In this document: positions 30,969 through 42,438 of the stretch, piece by piece
Layout of the letters: each line of letters starts with the position of its first letter
Numbering within the stretch: the first letter of the stretch is position 1
Source: Palaemon carinicauda
Taxonomy: Eukaryota > Arthropoda > Malacostraca > Decapoda > Palaemonidae
Length of the DNA stretch: 64,000 nucleotides
Assembly (NCBI RefSeq): GCF_036898095.1
Contig: NC_090728.1
Coordinates: forward strand, 92,594,648-92,658,647
Direction of reading: 5' to 3'
Translations under genes and position numbers: made by a program
Notes under the pieces: generated by a model
Seen by the model: the letters and a program-made list of their open reading frames with translations, nothing else
Database searches by the model: none
Told to the model about the DNA's origin: nothing

Positions 30969-33251
30969 ATGAGTGATAAGCTTCATTTTCGTGTGTGTGC
31001 GAATGAGGAGTGCAAGGTGAGGTTGCCGAAAATGTCAGTAGACCCTCACACCGTATGTTTGGGTTGTAGGGGTTTTGAATGTGCACTTAATAAGAGGTGC
31101 AAAGAATGTAAGGTTTTGAATGAGAAGGATTGGTTGGCTATGAAGCGCTATGTGCATAAAATAGAGCTCGATAGAGTTAGGAGAGCTTCTAGGTCTAAAT
31201 CTAAGTCTGTTAGCGAGCTTAGTGTTGATTTATCCTTTGAACCTGTAATTAATTCCTCTTTGGAAGTTGATCCTTCCCCTGAGGTAGTAACTCCTGCCCC
31301 TTCTACAGGATCCGTATCTGCGGATGACCCTCGGTACGCTAGGATGGCTGCCGAATTGAAGGCCATTAAAGTTCAACTTGCAGCCTTTAAAGGTAAGCCT
31401 AATGAAAGTGAGATTAGTGCTTGTGAAAGTGCAGTGGAGGTGGCGACTGACCGAACCTGTCATTACCCTAGGTCTAGACCTCTACCAAGCTCCCAGGACC
31501 AAGGGAGAAGGTACGTCGATAACCGAAAGGGAGTGAGAGGTACGTACCCTCGGTCAGCCGTCGCCTCAGGCAGTCCTGTTGCCAGTAACCAGGCTGCTCT
31601 TGACCGCCACGGAAAAGGTGTGTCGAACGTGATGGTTTCTTCCCCAAATCCCTCTCCCAGACGCAAATGGAAGTTTGAGGCGTCAAGACCTACGAAGAGG
31701 AGGTGGAACCGTGATGAACAGTCTCGTTCTCACTCTCCCGGTTCTAGTAGCTATGAACCTTGTCCTTCAGAGGACGATTTGGATTCCGTGCCCGTGAAGA
31801 GGACGAAATCTACGTCCGGAAGTCGAGATAGAGCAGCTGAAGATCCTTCTCCTTCCACCAGTATTCTTCGACAGCCTTCTCCTTCGGAACCGCAAGACCC
31901 AGCAGAAGTCGCTAAGTCTTTCATGTCAGTCATGCAGGAACAACTTTTTTCGCTGGTTCAAGCGTTTAGCCGGCCTCACGCCCAGTCCGACAGACGTAAA
32001 GACGACTCGTTGCCCATCATGAAGTCAGCTTCTAAGAGGGATCGGAGTTCCTCTCTTAAGGAACCCTTGCGCGTTTCTTCGAAGACTCGACACCGCACTG
32101 CTTCCTCTTCTGCTCGGCGCCAGGACGATTCCGCCTCTCACTCTCGGTGCCAGGAGGATACCGCTTCTCTCTCTCGACGCCAGGACGATGCTAGCATGCT
32201 TCTCCAGGACGAAGCTTCCTCTCGTCACCAGGACAAAGCTTCCTCTCGTCACCAGGGCGATTTCAGCCCTCTCTCTCGACGCCAGGACTCTTCCGCCTCT
32301 CGCTCTCGACGCCAGGACGAGTCTGCCTCTCGCTCTCGGTGCCAGGACGATCCCAGCCTGCTTCTTCGGGATGATACTGCTTCTCGCCGCCAGGACGATA
32401 GCAGCTCACGTCGTAAGGACGCCTCCTCCTCTCACCGCCAGGATGCTTCCTCCTCTCACCGCCAGGATGCTTCCTCCTCTCACCGCCAGGACGCTTCCTC
32501 TTACCGCATCAAGGACTCTTCTAGCGTTTGGCGCCAGGACGCTTCCACTTCCCGGCGCCAGGACGACACCTACGCTCGGTGCCAGGACGCAAGCGGTTCT
32601 TGGGGTCAGGCTGCTTGCAGCCCCCTCCTTCAGGACGAATCCTACGATTTTCCTTTGTCGGATTCTAAGGAGCCTTCTTCTCGAACGAAGGATGTTGTAG
32701 AGGTGGATCAGGATCTCGAGGATGTCTCAGATGACGAAGACAAACCTGCTGACGCTGCTGGCGACTACAAGGTTCTCTCTCGCTCCCTCCTTGAACTGTA
32801 TGGGGAGGAGTTCCAACCTTCTGCCCCGCATTCTCCCCAATCTCAATTTAGCAGGAAGAAGGCCAAGAAACAGTCGGCCTTCATCAAGATGAAGCTTTCT
32901 ATTTCTGCAAAGAAGGCTCTCGCAAAAATTGATGATTGGATGAAAGAACGGAGGCAAGCAGTTAAGACTTCCTTCTCTTTTCCACCAGCTCGTCTTGCTT
33001 CGAAGGCTGGCATGTGGTATGAGACTGGGGAACCTCTGGGTCTGGGAGTGCCTGCATCCTCCCAGGGTGACTTCTCTGGCATCGTGGACTCTGCCAGGAG
33101 GCGTGCTCTTAACTCGGCCAAAGTTATGCGGTCGATGTCAGAGCTGGATCATCTTGTCAAAGGGATTTTTAGAGCCTTTGAGGTTTTTAGCTTCCTGGAC
33201 TGGTCTCTAGGGACTCTGGCCAGGAAGACTGAGCAGATGGAAGGAACATAA
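30969..33251 (+). CDS. DIRS-D gag, 760 codons open
   Basis: The start is chosen at 30969 ('MSDKLHFRVCANEECKVRLP') because it aligns with the A gag start; the frame itself is open from 30921. Residues 10-47 form the Cys/His cluster (C10, C15, H27, C30, C33, C38, C44, C47). 'GRRYVDNRKGVRG' near residue 180 matches 'GRRNVDRRKGTRG' of A1. Residues about 380-545 are a Ser/Arg/Gln/Asp repeat ('RRQDDSASHSR', 'SSHRQDA'). Residues about 590-610 are acidic. The C-terminal part holds 'FSFPPARLASKAGMWYETGE' and 'FEVFSFLDWSLGTLARKTE', conserved in A. A TAA at 33249-33251 ends it, but similarity to A2 gag continues in frame after it, so the stop is probably a mutation. Gag would package RNA (inference). 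Confidence 0.8.
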   Translation: MSDKLHFRVCANEECKVRLPKMSVDPHTVCLGCRGFECALNKRCKECKVLNEKDWLAMKRYVHKIELDRVRRASRSKSKSVSELSVDLSFEPVINSSLEVDPSPEVVTPAPSTGSVSADDPRYARMAAELKAIKVQLAAFKGKPNESEISACESAVEVATDRTCHYPRSRPLPSSQDQGRRYVDNRKGVRGTYPRSAVASGSPVASNQAALDRHGKGVSNVMVSSPNPSPRRKWKFEASRPTKRRWNRDEQSRSHSPGSSSYEPCPSEDDLDSVPVKRTKSTSGSRDRAAEDPSPSTSILRQPSPSEPQDPAEVAKSFMSVMQEQLFSLVQAFSRPHAQSDRRKDDSLPIMKSASKRDRSSSLKEPLRVSSKTRHRTASSSARRQDDSASHSRCQEDTASLSRRQDDASMLLQDEASSRHQDKASSRHQGDFSPLSRRQDSSASRSRRQDESASRSRCQDDPSLLLRDDTASRRQDDSSSRRKDASSSHRQDASSSHRQDASSSHRQDASSYRIKDSSSVWRQDASTSRRQDDTYARCQDASGSWGQAACSPLLQDESYDFPLSDSKEPSSRTKDVVEVDQDLEDVSDDEDKPADAAGDYKVLSRSLLELYGEEFQPSAPHSPQSQFSRKKAKKQSAFIKMKLSISAKKALAKIDDWMKERRQAVKTSFSFPPARLASKAGMWYETGEPLGLGVPASSQGDFSGIVDSARRRALNSAKVMRSMSELDHLVKGIFRAFEVFSFLDWSLGTLARKTEQMEGT
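32110..32600 (+). repeat. In-frame minisatellite in D gag
   Basis: Units of 24-27 bp around 'CGCCAGGACGATGCTTCC'. Exact 24-bp copies start at 32437 and 32461. All periods are multiples of three, so the frame stays open and encodes 8-9 residue units such as 'SSHRQDAS'. Confidence 0.9.
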
Positions 33252-33524
33252 GACCTAACGAGCATTATGTCCTGTATGGACAAGACTCTTAGGGATGGGG
33301 CTAATGAGTTGGCTTCGCTGTTTTCAGCAGGAATCTTGAAGAAGAGGGCCCTGCTTTGCTCCTTTGCTTTGAGATCTGTGACTGTTGCACAGAAGTCTGA
33401 GCTACTTTACACCCCCCTGTCACAACATCTTTTTCCTGAGGCCCTTGTGAGAGACATAACGCTTTCTCTTGTGCGCAAAAGGCCACCCAAGACCTCTTAT
33501 CTCGTTCAGCTCGTAAGCCCTTGA
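33252..33524 (+). pseudogene. DIRS-D gag C-terminal part beyond the stop
   Basis: The same frame as gag reads 'IMSCMDKTLRDGANELASLF', 'SAGILKKRALLCSFALRS' and 'KSELLYTPLSQHLFPEALV'. In A2 the corresponding block directly follows the 'FLDWTLG' block without a stop. A frameshift near 33490 ends the similarity in this frame. 'KFQQPFRGRAT' near 33560 is the tail in another frame. Confidence 0.75.
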
Positions 33525-33699
33525 CTGTCGCTCTTTCCACTTTGAAGCAGGAGGAAAGGAAATTCCAGCAGCCCTTTCGAGGCAGGGCTACTTGAAGACC
33601 TGACTTTAGAGGAAGAAGGCAAGAATCAGGAGCAAGGACGAACAGAGGTTCGTTCAGAGCTCGCTCCAAGAAGTGAAGTACAAGTCCTCCAGACAACAA

Positions 33700-35730
33700 T
33701 AGAGGCAAGACTGTCACGTTTTTGGCAGTCTTGGAAGAGAAGAGGGGTGGACACCTGGTCCCTCTCAGTCATCAAGGAAGGATACAAGATCCCCCTTCTG
33801 AAGAAGCCTCCTCTCTCAGAGACTCCTCTAGCCATAGTTGCGCAGTATACAGATCCGAGGAAATGGAAGGTTCTTCTGGATTTGGTCGACCAGATGCTGG
33901 ACAAGGGAGCGATAGAACCGGTTCTGAATCTATCCTCCCCAGGCTTTTACAATCGCCTGTTTCTGGTTCCAAAGAACTCGGGTGGATGGAGACCCGTCCT
34001 GGATGTCAGCTCTCTGAACGTCTTCGTGGAGAAGACGAAGTTCTCCATGGAGACAACTCAGTCTGTGCTTACATCAGTACGTCCAGGGGACTGGATGGTG
34101 TCTCTCGATCTGCAGGAGGCGTATTTTCACGTCCCCATCCATCCGACTTCGAGGAAGTACCTGAGATTTGTGATCCAGGGCAAGTGCTTCCAGTTCAGGG
34201 CGCTTTGATTCGGTCTCAGCACGGCTCCTCAAGTCTTCACCAGGATAATGGCGAATGTGGCAGGCTGGCTGCATCAAGAGGGGATGAGGGTATCTTTTTA
34301 CCTGGACGATTGGCTGATACATTCACGATCGAAGGAAAAATGTCTGGAGGACCTTCGAAAGACTTATATGATGGCTCAAGAACTGGGCTTGGTCATCAGC
34401 AGGGAGAAATCTCAGACCGAGCCGAATCAGAATATTCTCTATTTGGGGATAGTTCTGAATTCAGTTCTTTTTCGGGCTTCTCCCTCTCAGGAAAGACAGA
34501 CCAAGTGACTCGAGAAGGTCCGAAGATTCCTGGACAAGAAGAGGTGCTCAGCGAAGGAGTGGATGAGTTTGCTGGGAACTCTCTCCTCACTCGAACAGTT
34601 TGTCTCGCTGGGGAGACTCCATCTAAGGCCTCTACAGCACTTTCTGTCAAAGGTGTGGAACAGGAAGACACAGGAAGACTCCTTTTCCTTCCTTATTCCA
34701 GCAGAGGTCAAGGATCATCTGATGTGGTGGCTAGATCCAGCTTTGTTAGGGGAAGGGATCTCCCTGTACAAGAAGAACCCAGACCTAGTGTTGTTTTCCG
34801 ACGTGTCAGAGTCAGGCTGGGGAGCAACACTAGGAAGCAAGGAGGTCTCAGGCTCTTGGGAAGGTCAGTTAGGATGGCACATCAACAACAAGGAGTTGAT
34901 GGCCATTCTTCTAGGGCTAAAGGCCTTCAAAGACTCGGTGTCAGGGAAGATTGTGGAGGTCAACTCAGACAACACCACAGCTCTAGCGTACATCAGGAAG
35001 CAAGAGGGGACTCACTCTCTGTCTCTATTCGACACAGCAAGGGAGCTCCTTCTTTGGTCGAAGAAGAACAAGGTAGATCTGCTGACGAGATTTGTACAAG
35101 GACAGAGGAATGTGAGAGCAGACATGCTCAGCAGGAAAGGGCAGGTTCTTCCTACAGAATGGACCCTCAACCAACAGGTCTGTCAGAGTCTCTGGAGGCT
35201 GTGGGGGAGACCCTTAATAGATCTTTTTGCCTCCAACCTGAACAAGAGGATCCCCAACTATTGCTCCCTAGTTCCGGACAATGAGGCAGTAGCGGTGGAC
35301 GCCTATTTGATGGATTGGACGGGGATGGACACATGCCTTTCCCCCGTTCAAGATCATCAATCTGGTTGTCAGGAAGTTTGCCCTCCTCGATTCGGGACGA
35401 ATGACCCTAGTAGCTCCATTCTGGCCAAGGAGAGAATGGTTTACGGAAGTGGTAGACATGTTGATGGACTTCCCAAGAAGCCTTCCTGCAAGTCCAAAGC
35501 TGCTCAAACAACCCCACTTCGAGAGGTATCATCAAAACCCCCTCGCTCTCAAACTGACTGCCTTCAGACTATCGAGAAGCTTGTCAAAGCGAGAGGATTT
35601 TCGGCGCAAGCTGCGAAAGCTATCGCCAGAGCGAGGAGGGTCTCTTCACAGAGAAACTACCAATCCCAGTGGGAGACTTTTAGAGCTTGGTGTAGGCAAC
35701 ACAAGGTTTCCTCATCCACTACCTCTGTGA
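33700..35730 (+). pseudogene. DIRS-D pol: RT, RNase H and C-terminal segment, few breaks
   Basis: A single frame runs from about 33700 to 35330 with only two stops: TGA 34206-34208 inside 'FQFRAL*FGLSTAPQ' and TGA 34506-34508. RT shows 'GYKIPLLKKPPL', 'FLVPKNSGGWRPVLDVSSLN', 'DWMVSLDLQEAYFHVPIHP', and YLDD at 34299-34310. RNase H shows 'LVLFSDVSESGWGATL' near 34785, 'HINNKELMAILLGLKAF' and 'VNSDNTTALAYIRKQEG' near 34961. The family segment follows: 'RFVQGQRNVRADMLSRKGQV' and 'PLIDLFASNLNKRIP'. A frameshift near 35330 moves the rest ('MTLVAPFWPRREWFTEVVDM', from 35401) to another frame, ending 35730. The enzyme would copy element RNA into circular DNA. Confidence 0.85.
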
Positions 35731-36631
35731 GCCAGATTGCGGATTTTTTATTATACCTTAGACAGGATGCTAAGCTGGCAGTGTCCACAATCAAAGGTTA
35801 CAAAAGCATGCTTTCACAGTCTGTCGGCATAGAAGCTTAGATTTGTCTAACAATAAGGACGTGCACGACCTCGTGAAGTCTTTTGAGACAACCAAACAGG
35901 TTCAGTTAAAGCCCCCTTCTTGGAACCTGGATGTGGTTCTGAAGTTTCTGTGCACCAAGAGATTTGAACCCATCTCCCAAGCTTCTCTTGGAGAGGTAAC
36001 GAAGAAAACCCTCTTCCTAATGGCCCTAGCCACAGCTAATAGGGTCAGTGAGGTTCATGCGATTGAAAAACCAGTAGGCTTCAATCAGAATGGAGCGGTT
36101 TGTGCCTTAAGAATGGATTTCCTCGCCAAGAACGAGAACCCTTCAAAGCCCTGGCCAAGGACTTTTGAGGTCCCTAACCTCACTAATCTAGTGGGGCAAG
36201 AGCAAGAGAGGCTCCTTTGTTCAGTTAGAGCCCTTAAAGCTTACTTGTCTCGCACTAAGAATGTGAGAGGCTCTGCTAGCTCCTTATGATGCTCGGTGAA
36301 AGATCCGCAAAAGCCCCTTTCAAAGAACGCTTTGTCTTTTTTCCTGAGGGAAGTTATAAGAGAAGCGCACCTCTTGTGTGAGGAAGAGCACTTCGGCCTT
36401 TTAAAGGTGCAAGCTCACGAAGTGAGAGCCATTGTTACTTTGCTTGCTTATCGCAAGAACATGTCGGTCAGGCAAATTATGGATGCAACGTTCTGGAGAA
36501 GCAACTCTGTGTTCGCCTCTCATTACCTCAGAGAGGTGAGAGTGGATTATGAGAAGTGCTATACCTTGGGCCCATACGTAGCTACGGCTTCTGTATTAGG
36601 CAAAGGAGTTACTACCTCCCCTCAACCTTAG
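35536..36631 (+). pseudogene. DIRS-D tyrosine recombinase, two breaks
   Basis: It starts inside pol in another frame: 'SQTDCLQTIEKLVKARGFSA', 'RARRVSSQRNYQSQWETFRA', 'QIADFLLYLRQDAKLAVSTI'. A frameshift/stop at about 35838 is followed by 'LDLSNNKDVHDLVKSFETTK' and the catalytic Arg block 'LATANRVSEVHAIEK' near 36025-36069. A TGA at 36287-36289 follows. The last part holds 'VQAHEVRAIVTLLAY' (His-x-x-Arg, near 36414) and 'TFWRSNSVFASHYLREV' (Trp and nucleophile Tyr, near 36490-36537). All catalytic residues are present. The overlap with pol is about 190 bp. Confidence 0.85.
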
Positions 36632-36982
36632 TTTTTGTATACCTGTGTGCGGGTTGGTGTTTTTATTGGTTGTCTGAGGACGTCAACTTGTGGTACAGTC
36701 ACCTCAGTCTAGATAGATAATTTATATCTATTCTGCAAGGTTAGGTGGTTAGTTTTAGTACGGTTGCAGTTTTTAATATAAGGGTCGAAGGTAGTTCTGA
36801 AGTCTAGTCAGATTGTTGGTCTTACCCCGTTGACAGACTCGATTGAGTTGTTTCAGCATGACAGGTCCACTCCTGGTTGACATCCCTAAGGGAAAGCGGT
36901 AAGGAATCAAGGTGTTTTTTCTCCTACAACTTTTTGTTGTTTCCCCAACTGTGTTTACTGTCTCTCACCCTCCTCCAAGTGT
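36632..36982 (+). other. D segment between recombinase and ICR
   Basis: No coding signal. It corresponds to the non-coding stretch before the ICR in F and A2. Confidence 0.5.
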
Positions 36983-38030
36983 GTGAATCAGCTATATATA
37001 TATAACTGCCAGGTAAGTTCTATTCATAAAAAAGGGATTTTGACGAAGGAAAAATCTATTTCTGGGGAGAGACCTGTGGCGCCCGGTGAAAAGTCCTTCT
37101 TGTATATCTTTTCTGATAAAACCTTCCAATTATACCAGAGAAAGATAAAAGCATGGAATGCTGAGGTTACAACCCTCGCGCGAGCACCTTTTGGGTGTCG
37201 TGTATAAAGCAAAGGCGCGTGAAATCCACTATTCACAGGTTGTCTTCCATTTAGTTAATTCCTTCGTCAAAGGGATGGGCCGATACAAAGGCCCTAGACA
37301 AACCCCCAGCGCCACACCACCCACGCCACGCCGCGAGCGCCACCTGAACCACATCCTTCTTTTTGGAATACAAAGTGTTGAATTGTTTTGTTGTGCTCTT
37401 GTTTGGGAATTCATCTTTGTCTGCCCGTTTAGTACTCTGTCACTTAGGTTCTTGGTTAAGTCCCTGGCCTTATGCCTTTAGAACCGTTATTATTTTTATT
37501 TTTATTTTTTTTGTGTATTTATGCTCATGGTACTTTTTGCTAGTAAGTCCAGCCTACGAACGAGATAGCGATTTAGCTTTGTATTTGTTTAGTACCCGCC
37601 CCTCCGAGGCGTTCGTCACTCGACTGTGCTATTTATTTTAAGTTTTAGCAGTTGCTATTCTTCCATCGTAGTGTTTTATGGATGTACAGGTTTATTTTAT
37701 ACGTTTATAATAGTGTTGTGTGTTTTTTAGTCCTGTTTTTGTGTTTAAGAGAGCGAGAGCTTGGGGTCCCCGTTTTCTGTTCGCAGTCACGAGTTACCCC
37801 TTTCTCTCGTTTTCTTTCTTAGCTCCGGTGGGGGAGCGGATTTCCCGTTTTCCATTTTGTGCGTTCAGCGGGTTCTCCCTCCCTCACCTCTCCCCCTCTG
37901 GGTGGATGATAACTTACGAGTTATTTATTTTTCGTGACTTTTCAATTGTTAGCGTTATTTTGGTCCGAGTTTTTATGATAAAACAAAGTTTTATGAATAC
38001 TTACCTGGCAGTTATATATATATTCTAAGG
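36983..38030 (-). repeat. ICR of D, split by an insertion
   Basis: 36983-37032 complements the left edge ('TAACTGCCAGGTAAGTTCTA'). 37969-38030 complements the right edge ('AATACTTACCTGGCAGTTAT'). In F, A2 and B2 these two halves touch each other; here 37034-37968 lies between them. Confidence 0.8.
37034..37968 (+). mobile_element. Inserted repeat starting GGGATTTTGACG (family G)
   Basis: The first about 30 bp ('GGGATTTTGACGAAGGAAAA' and 'ATCTATTT') recur at 54831 with minor changes, which suggests the terminus of another dispersed family. The remainder has no recognised coding region and diverges from the 54831 copy. Unclassified; a further DIRS-like terminus is possible. Confidence 0.45.
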
Positions 38031-38876
38031 CCCACCCACCTCCCCTTAGGAGACAGGTCGGGCATAGATGATCTGAAGAACGGAAAACGGGAATGATTCC
38101 AAGTACCACCCTGTAAGTGTTGTTAACCACCTAACCGCACAACCACCACAAGGCAGTTGCTGCGATTTTTGAAAAATTCTGCCGGAAGTCAGAGACTAGA
38201 GACTAGATATATATATATATATATATATACAGTGAACCCTCGTTTATCGCGGTAGATAGGTTCCAGACCCTGCCGCGATAGGTGAAAATCCGCGAAGTAG
38301 TGACGCCATATTTACCTATTTATTTAACATGTATATTCAGACTTTTAAAACCTTCCCTTGTACGTAGTACTGTTAACAAACTACCCTTTAATGTACAGAA
38401 CACTTAATGCATGTACTAATGTACCCTAAACTAAAACAGGCACAAATATTAAAGGAGACTTTATATCATGCGTTTCCTAAACACGCCAAAAAGCACGATA
38501 AAAAATGGCAATCAATGTTTTGTTTACGTTTATCTCTGATTATAATGAAGAAACAAACGCATTTACACATCTGTGTATAGGTTAGTTTTTGCATCGATTA
38601 TATTGATTATTCAGTACAGTATGTTGATTTGGTTATTACTAATGTTTTACTTAATTTTTCTTAGGACTTCCAAATGAAATGTTTTTCTTTATGACGCCGC
38701 CTGAAACGACGGCGTCATAAAGTACGCTCAGTAAACAAACTAAGGAATTTAACGCGCATGATGAAAGTGATAAATAATGATATTACAGTAAAAGCTTTTA
38801 TAAAATATGTTATTACAAATATTATTTACCGTATCTATATAAAATCATACATATGTAGCAAAGCAGGAAAACAATC

Positions 38877-38880
<4 letters not shown>

Positions 38881-38928
<48 letters not shown>
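38881..38928 (+). repeat. (GA)n microsatellite
   Basis: 24 AG/GA units inside the MITE. Confidence 0.97.
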
Positions 38929-38930
<2 letters not shown>

Positions 38931-39125
38931 GTTTTACATACGTAAATGTAAATTTTAAACAAAAAAATAGCCCCATTTCATATAAAATAGATTACAAATA
39001 TTTTACTTTATCATATTACAGTAGTCTGTATAATACTGTAAAGTTCAGTACAGTATGTTGTTGTTATAGTCGTGGCGATGAAATTCTCACAAAACAAAAA
39101 CACGCCATTTGATTACAACAGCTGA

Positions 39126-39129
<4 letters not shown>

Positions 39130-39203
<74 letters not shown>
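39130..39203 (+). repeat. (CT)n microsatellite
   Basis: About 37 CT units inside the MITE. Confidence 0.97.
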
Positions 39204-39207
<4 letters not shown>

Positions 39208-39684
39208 GTTATACAATACTTACATTTAGATGAAGAAACTAAAATTAGTTTTCTTAGTGTCAATTAAATACGAATCGAAAAAATTAGGCCGAGTCTACAT
39301 CCATTTCAATCATAGCTAAAAATACGGCATCCGATTTCATCAGCTAACCACTATTTTTTGGGAAATATCATTTTATTCTAGAAAATTGCCACTCTTTAAA
39401 TAGTTAATTGCACATTAAGAAAGCGTGTACTTTTGTTTTTAAATTTCGGGTGTGTTTTAAAAATCGAGTATTGTTGACTTCTTTTTGTTTTACTTTTGGC
39501 TGTGATTAGATCAGCTGTCATCTAGCTGCCGCTCTTGAGTGTGTACGAATACACTAACAAAGTATCGTTTATACCATTTCTTAACTTATTCAAACCGTCT
39601 ACAGTATACAGTTGATATTACATAAGCACCAATGTGTTATAACCTATCAAATTTTTTCGTTTATTACATTTAAACCCCCCTCTA

Positions 39685-39689
<5 letters not shown>

Positions 39690-39747
<58 letters not shown>

Positions 39748-39790
39748 CTCTCTCTCTACCTCTCTCTACCTCTACCTCTCTCTCTCTCTG
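39690..39790 (+). repeat. (CT)n microsatellite, interrupted
   Basis: CT units with CTAC interruptions after 39744, inside the MITE. Confidence 0.95.
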
Positions 39791-40064
39791 TGGGCTACTT
39801 TTCACTACCTCTCATTCCTTACCTCTCTCTATCTCTCTAACAAATGATATCTTTGTTGCTCCTCAAAGTTTCATTTATATTGAAAATCAATCATGATTCA
39901 ATTTTCCTTACTTTCTCCAATCTCGCACCATCGGTCACATCGCGGTATTTTCGATATTTCCGGAAAATCCGCGATATATGTACAGTATATACATGGGTTA
40001 TGAAAAAAATCCGCGAAGTGGTGAATCCGCGATGGTCGAACCGCGAAGTAGCGAGGGTTCACTG

Positions 40065-40242
<178 letters not shown>

Positions 40243-40291
40243 TTGCCAGGTAAGTATTTATAAAACTTTGTTTTTATATCATAAAAACTCC

Positions 40292-40818
40292 ATTTTTCAT
40301 GGTAGGGAGGTCTCGGTCTCCCGTTACGTTAACCCTTTGGGATCTCGCAATCCTGGTTATGCTGAGCCCTCGGGCTCTCGTGCCTCTCGTCACGCTGAGC
40401 CTTTGGGCTCTCATGACAGGGAAACCTCTGTTTCCCGTTGCGCTGATCCTTTGGGGTCTTGCAACACTGGTTACGCTGAGCCTTCAGGTTCTCGTAGCTG
40501 GGAGTCCTCTCCTCGTCGCGCAAATCCTATGGGTTCGAGCGGTCGTGCTGAGCCTATCGGTTCTTGTGACCCTCGTCATGCTGAGTTTTACTCTCATGTT
40601 AGAGAGTCTTCGGACTCTCATCGTGGGGAGCCTTCAGGCTCACGCAACTCGAGTTACGCTGAACCTTCGGGATCTCGCAGCCCTCATCCGGGTGGTGCCC
40701 ATCCTCCTACAGGATTTGGTGACGAGGTACCGCGGATTCCTATGGGTCGCGCGACCTGGAGTTGTGCTCCACGGAAGTGTTACGATCTTAAAATTGTTAC
40801 AGGTTCTTTTAATAAGTG
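40292..40818 (+). pseudogene. DIRS-C2 gag, continuation after D
   Basis: The frame resumes with 'GREVSVSRYVNPLGSRNPGY' and repeats 'AEPSGSRASRHAEPLGSHD', 'YAEPSGSRSWESSPRR' and others of about 11 residues. These match the units before the D insertion at 30339-30625. It ends 'GRATWSCAPRKCYDLK' and TGA at 40817-40819. No pol follows. Confidence 0.7.
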
Positions 40819-40825
40819 AAATAAA

Positions 40826-42074
40826 TGTTTCCAACAACACTGATTGAAATATGGGAAATGAATATAAAAAGAAACACACGAAAAAACACAACACGTTTAT
40901 TCACAAACTTACAAAGAAAACTAGCGTTACTTCTTCGGTTACTTCAACTGACAAACCAAATCAATCAAAACATCAACAGAAAAGGGGAACAGTCAGTAAG
41001 GCAGAAATACTTAAGGAATAGTTTTCTGCAGCTGCTGAGACGATAGTGGTACGGAGACTTCAGGCTTGAGAACGTTGCAGAAGGGCGGCTGAAGTTCAGA
41101 TGAAACTGGCACGATGACCGGATTCGAAGACGTCACAAAAAGGGTGGGATCAATAAGGGACATCAGAGGTCTTCATCCAAGAATTCGAGGATACTGTTGA
41201 AGTAAGGCTTGAGAACGTTACAGAAGGGCGGCTGAAGTTCAGATGAAACTGGCACGATGACCGGATTCGAAGACGTCACAAAAAGGGTGGCATCAAAAAG
41301 GGACATCTGAGGTCTTCTTCCAAGAATTTGATGATAGTGGTGAACTAAGGCAGGCTGCAGGCAGTGTTGGCTACTTCTTATCACAAGCAGTGAGGGCTGG
41401 TTGCTTCAATATATCTCTTCTTCTCGGCTATGGCAGGATCTTTTGGAGATAGGCTTTTGTTGTCTGAAGGGAAGGTTAGAATCTGGCTCTATTAGACTTC
41501 TGGTCTTCCATGTTTCTTATCTTGCTAGGACTTGGATCTTATCTGCTTTGGACATAGTTCCTCTCTTGTCGTATGTCCTGTCCTATCTCTCTTGGACAAT
41601 CTCTTCTTGAAGTTTATATACCCATGTATGGGCAGAGTTAATTACAGTGGGCAGTGGTCATCTCCATAGAAGGCGTTCTTAACAATTCTGCATCTCTATT
41701 GGCTTTCTCAAAACTCCCTCTTCGATCACGCCATGGAAGCTTCTGGAAGAAATTTCTGATGCAATCTGGACCACGTGTTAAGTCGTAACAAAAGGGCAGC
41801 ACTTGTCCTTCTATGATGACATATATCCTAAACAAGGATTTCTCTCAGGCTCGGTTTCTCAAAATATGCTGACTCCACTAATTAAGACGATGACAGCTTG
41901 GTCAAAATAGGACAGTTCCCTTATCACGACAGGCGCTCTCGGTGAGGCTTGGTTTACTTTCAAAATGCTGGCGATAGTTGAGTGATGACAGATTTTAATA
42001 AACAGGGCCGTTGTCGAATCACATCTTGCCTTGCTGCTCAGACTTTGGGAATAGATATTTTTGTCTTTTAAACA
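40826..42074 (-). mobile_element. Possible solo LTR of unknown family
   Basis: Read on the minus strand the segment starts TGTTTAAAAG and ends TTGGAAACA, so TG...CA, about 1.25 kb. Near its end it has 'GTGAATAAACGTGTTGTG', like a polyadenylation signal with a GT-rich tail. No target-site duplication was found, and the right border is blurred by the left end of A2. No coding region. It may instead be an unrelated repeat. Confidence 0.3.
41063..41348. repeat. 143-bp tandem duplication
   Basis: Copies start at 41063 and 41206 ('GGCTTGAGAACGTT'), both containing 'AAACTGGCACGATGACCGGA'. They differ at a few positions. Confidence 0.95.
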
Positions 42075-42076
42075 TC

Positions 42077-42330
42077 TTTTAAACATCAGACTTACCCGGT
42101 GGTTATATATATAGCTTTAGTCCCTGACGTCCGGCAGAAATTCAAAACTCGCGGCAATCGCAGATTGAGTACCCAGGTGTACCACCAGCGCGCCCTCTCG
42201 CGAGGTACCTGTAACCATTCCATGATTCCTCAGATCTTCCCTGCCGCCATTGCCGGTGACATTGTTGGATATTTACTCGTTATTTAACCTGGACTTTTGC
42301 AGTTATCTTTGGTGATGTACTACTAATTTG
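42077..42330 (+). repeat. Left ITR and leader of A2
   Basis: Matches 5552-5760 in A1 and, inverted, 46530-46731. Confidence 0.9.
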
Positions 42331-42438
42331 GTTATTGGCTTTCGCATGTTTGGATTTGCTTTGGATTTTCTTGAACCTTTATTGATTTTGATTATTTTGA
42401 CCCTTGCTTGTTTTGATCTCTCTTTTTGAATATTCAAA

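Larger units (their letters stand above)
38230..40064. mobile_element. Mariner/Tigger-like MITE, TA target site
   Basis: The ends are 'CAGTGAACCCTCGTTTATCG' at 38230 and its inverse ('TAGCGAGGGTTCACTG') ending 40064, each next to TA. Sub-terminal repeats 'ATCCGCGAAGT' occur near both ends. 1835 bp, no transposase frame. It carries three long dinucleotide tracts. Confidence 0.85.

Noticed and set aside
30969..33251. Long ORF as a domesticated host gene
   Set aside because: Flanked by matching DIRS ITRs and followed directly by pol and recombinase; the stop at its end interrupts conserved gag.
39612..39896. 'SLSLSL' ORF
   Set aside because: Translation of the (CT)n tract.
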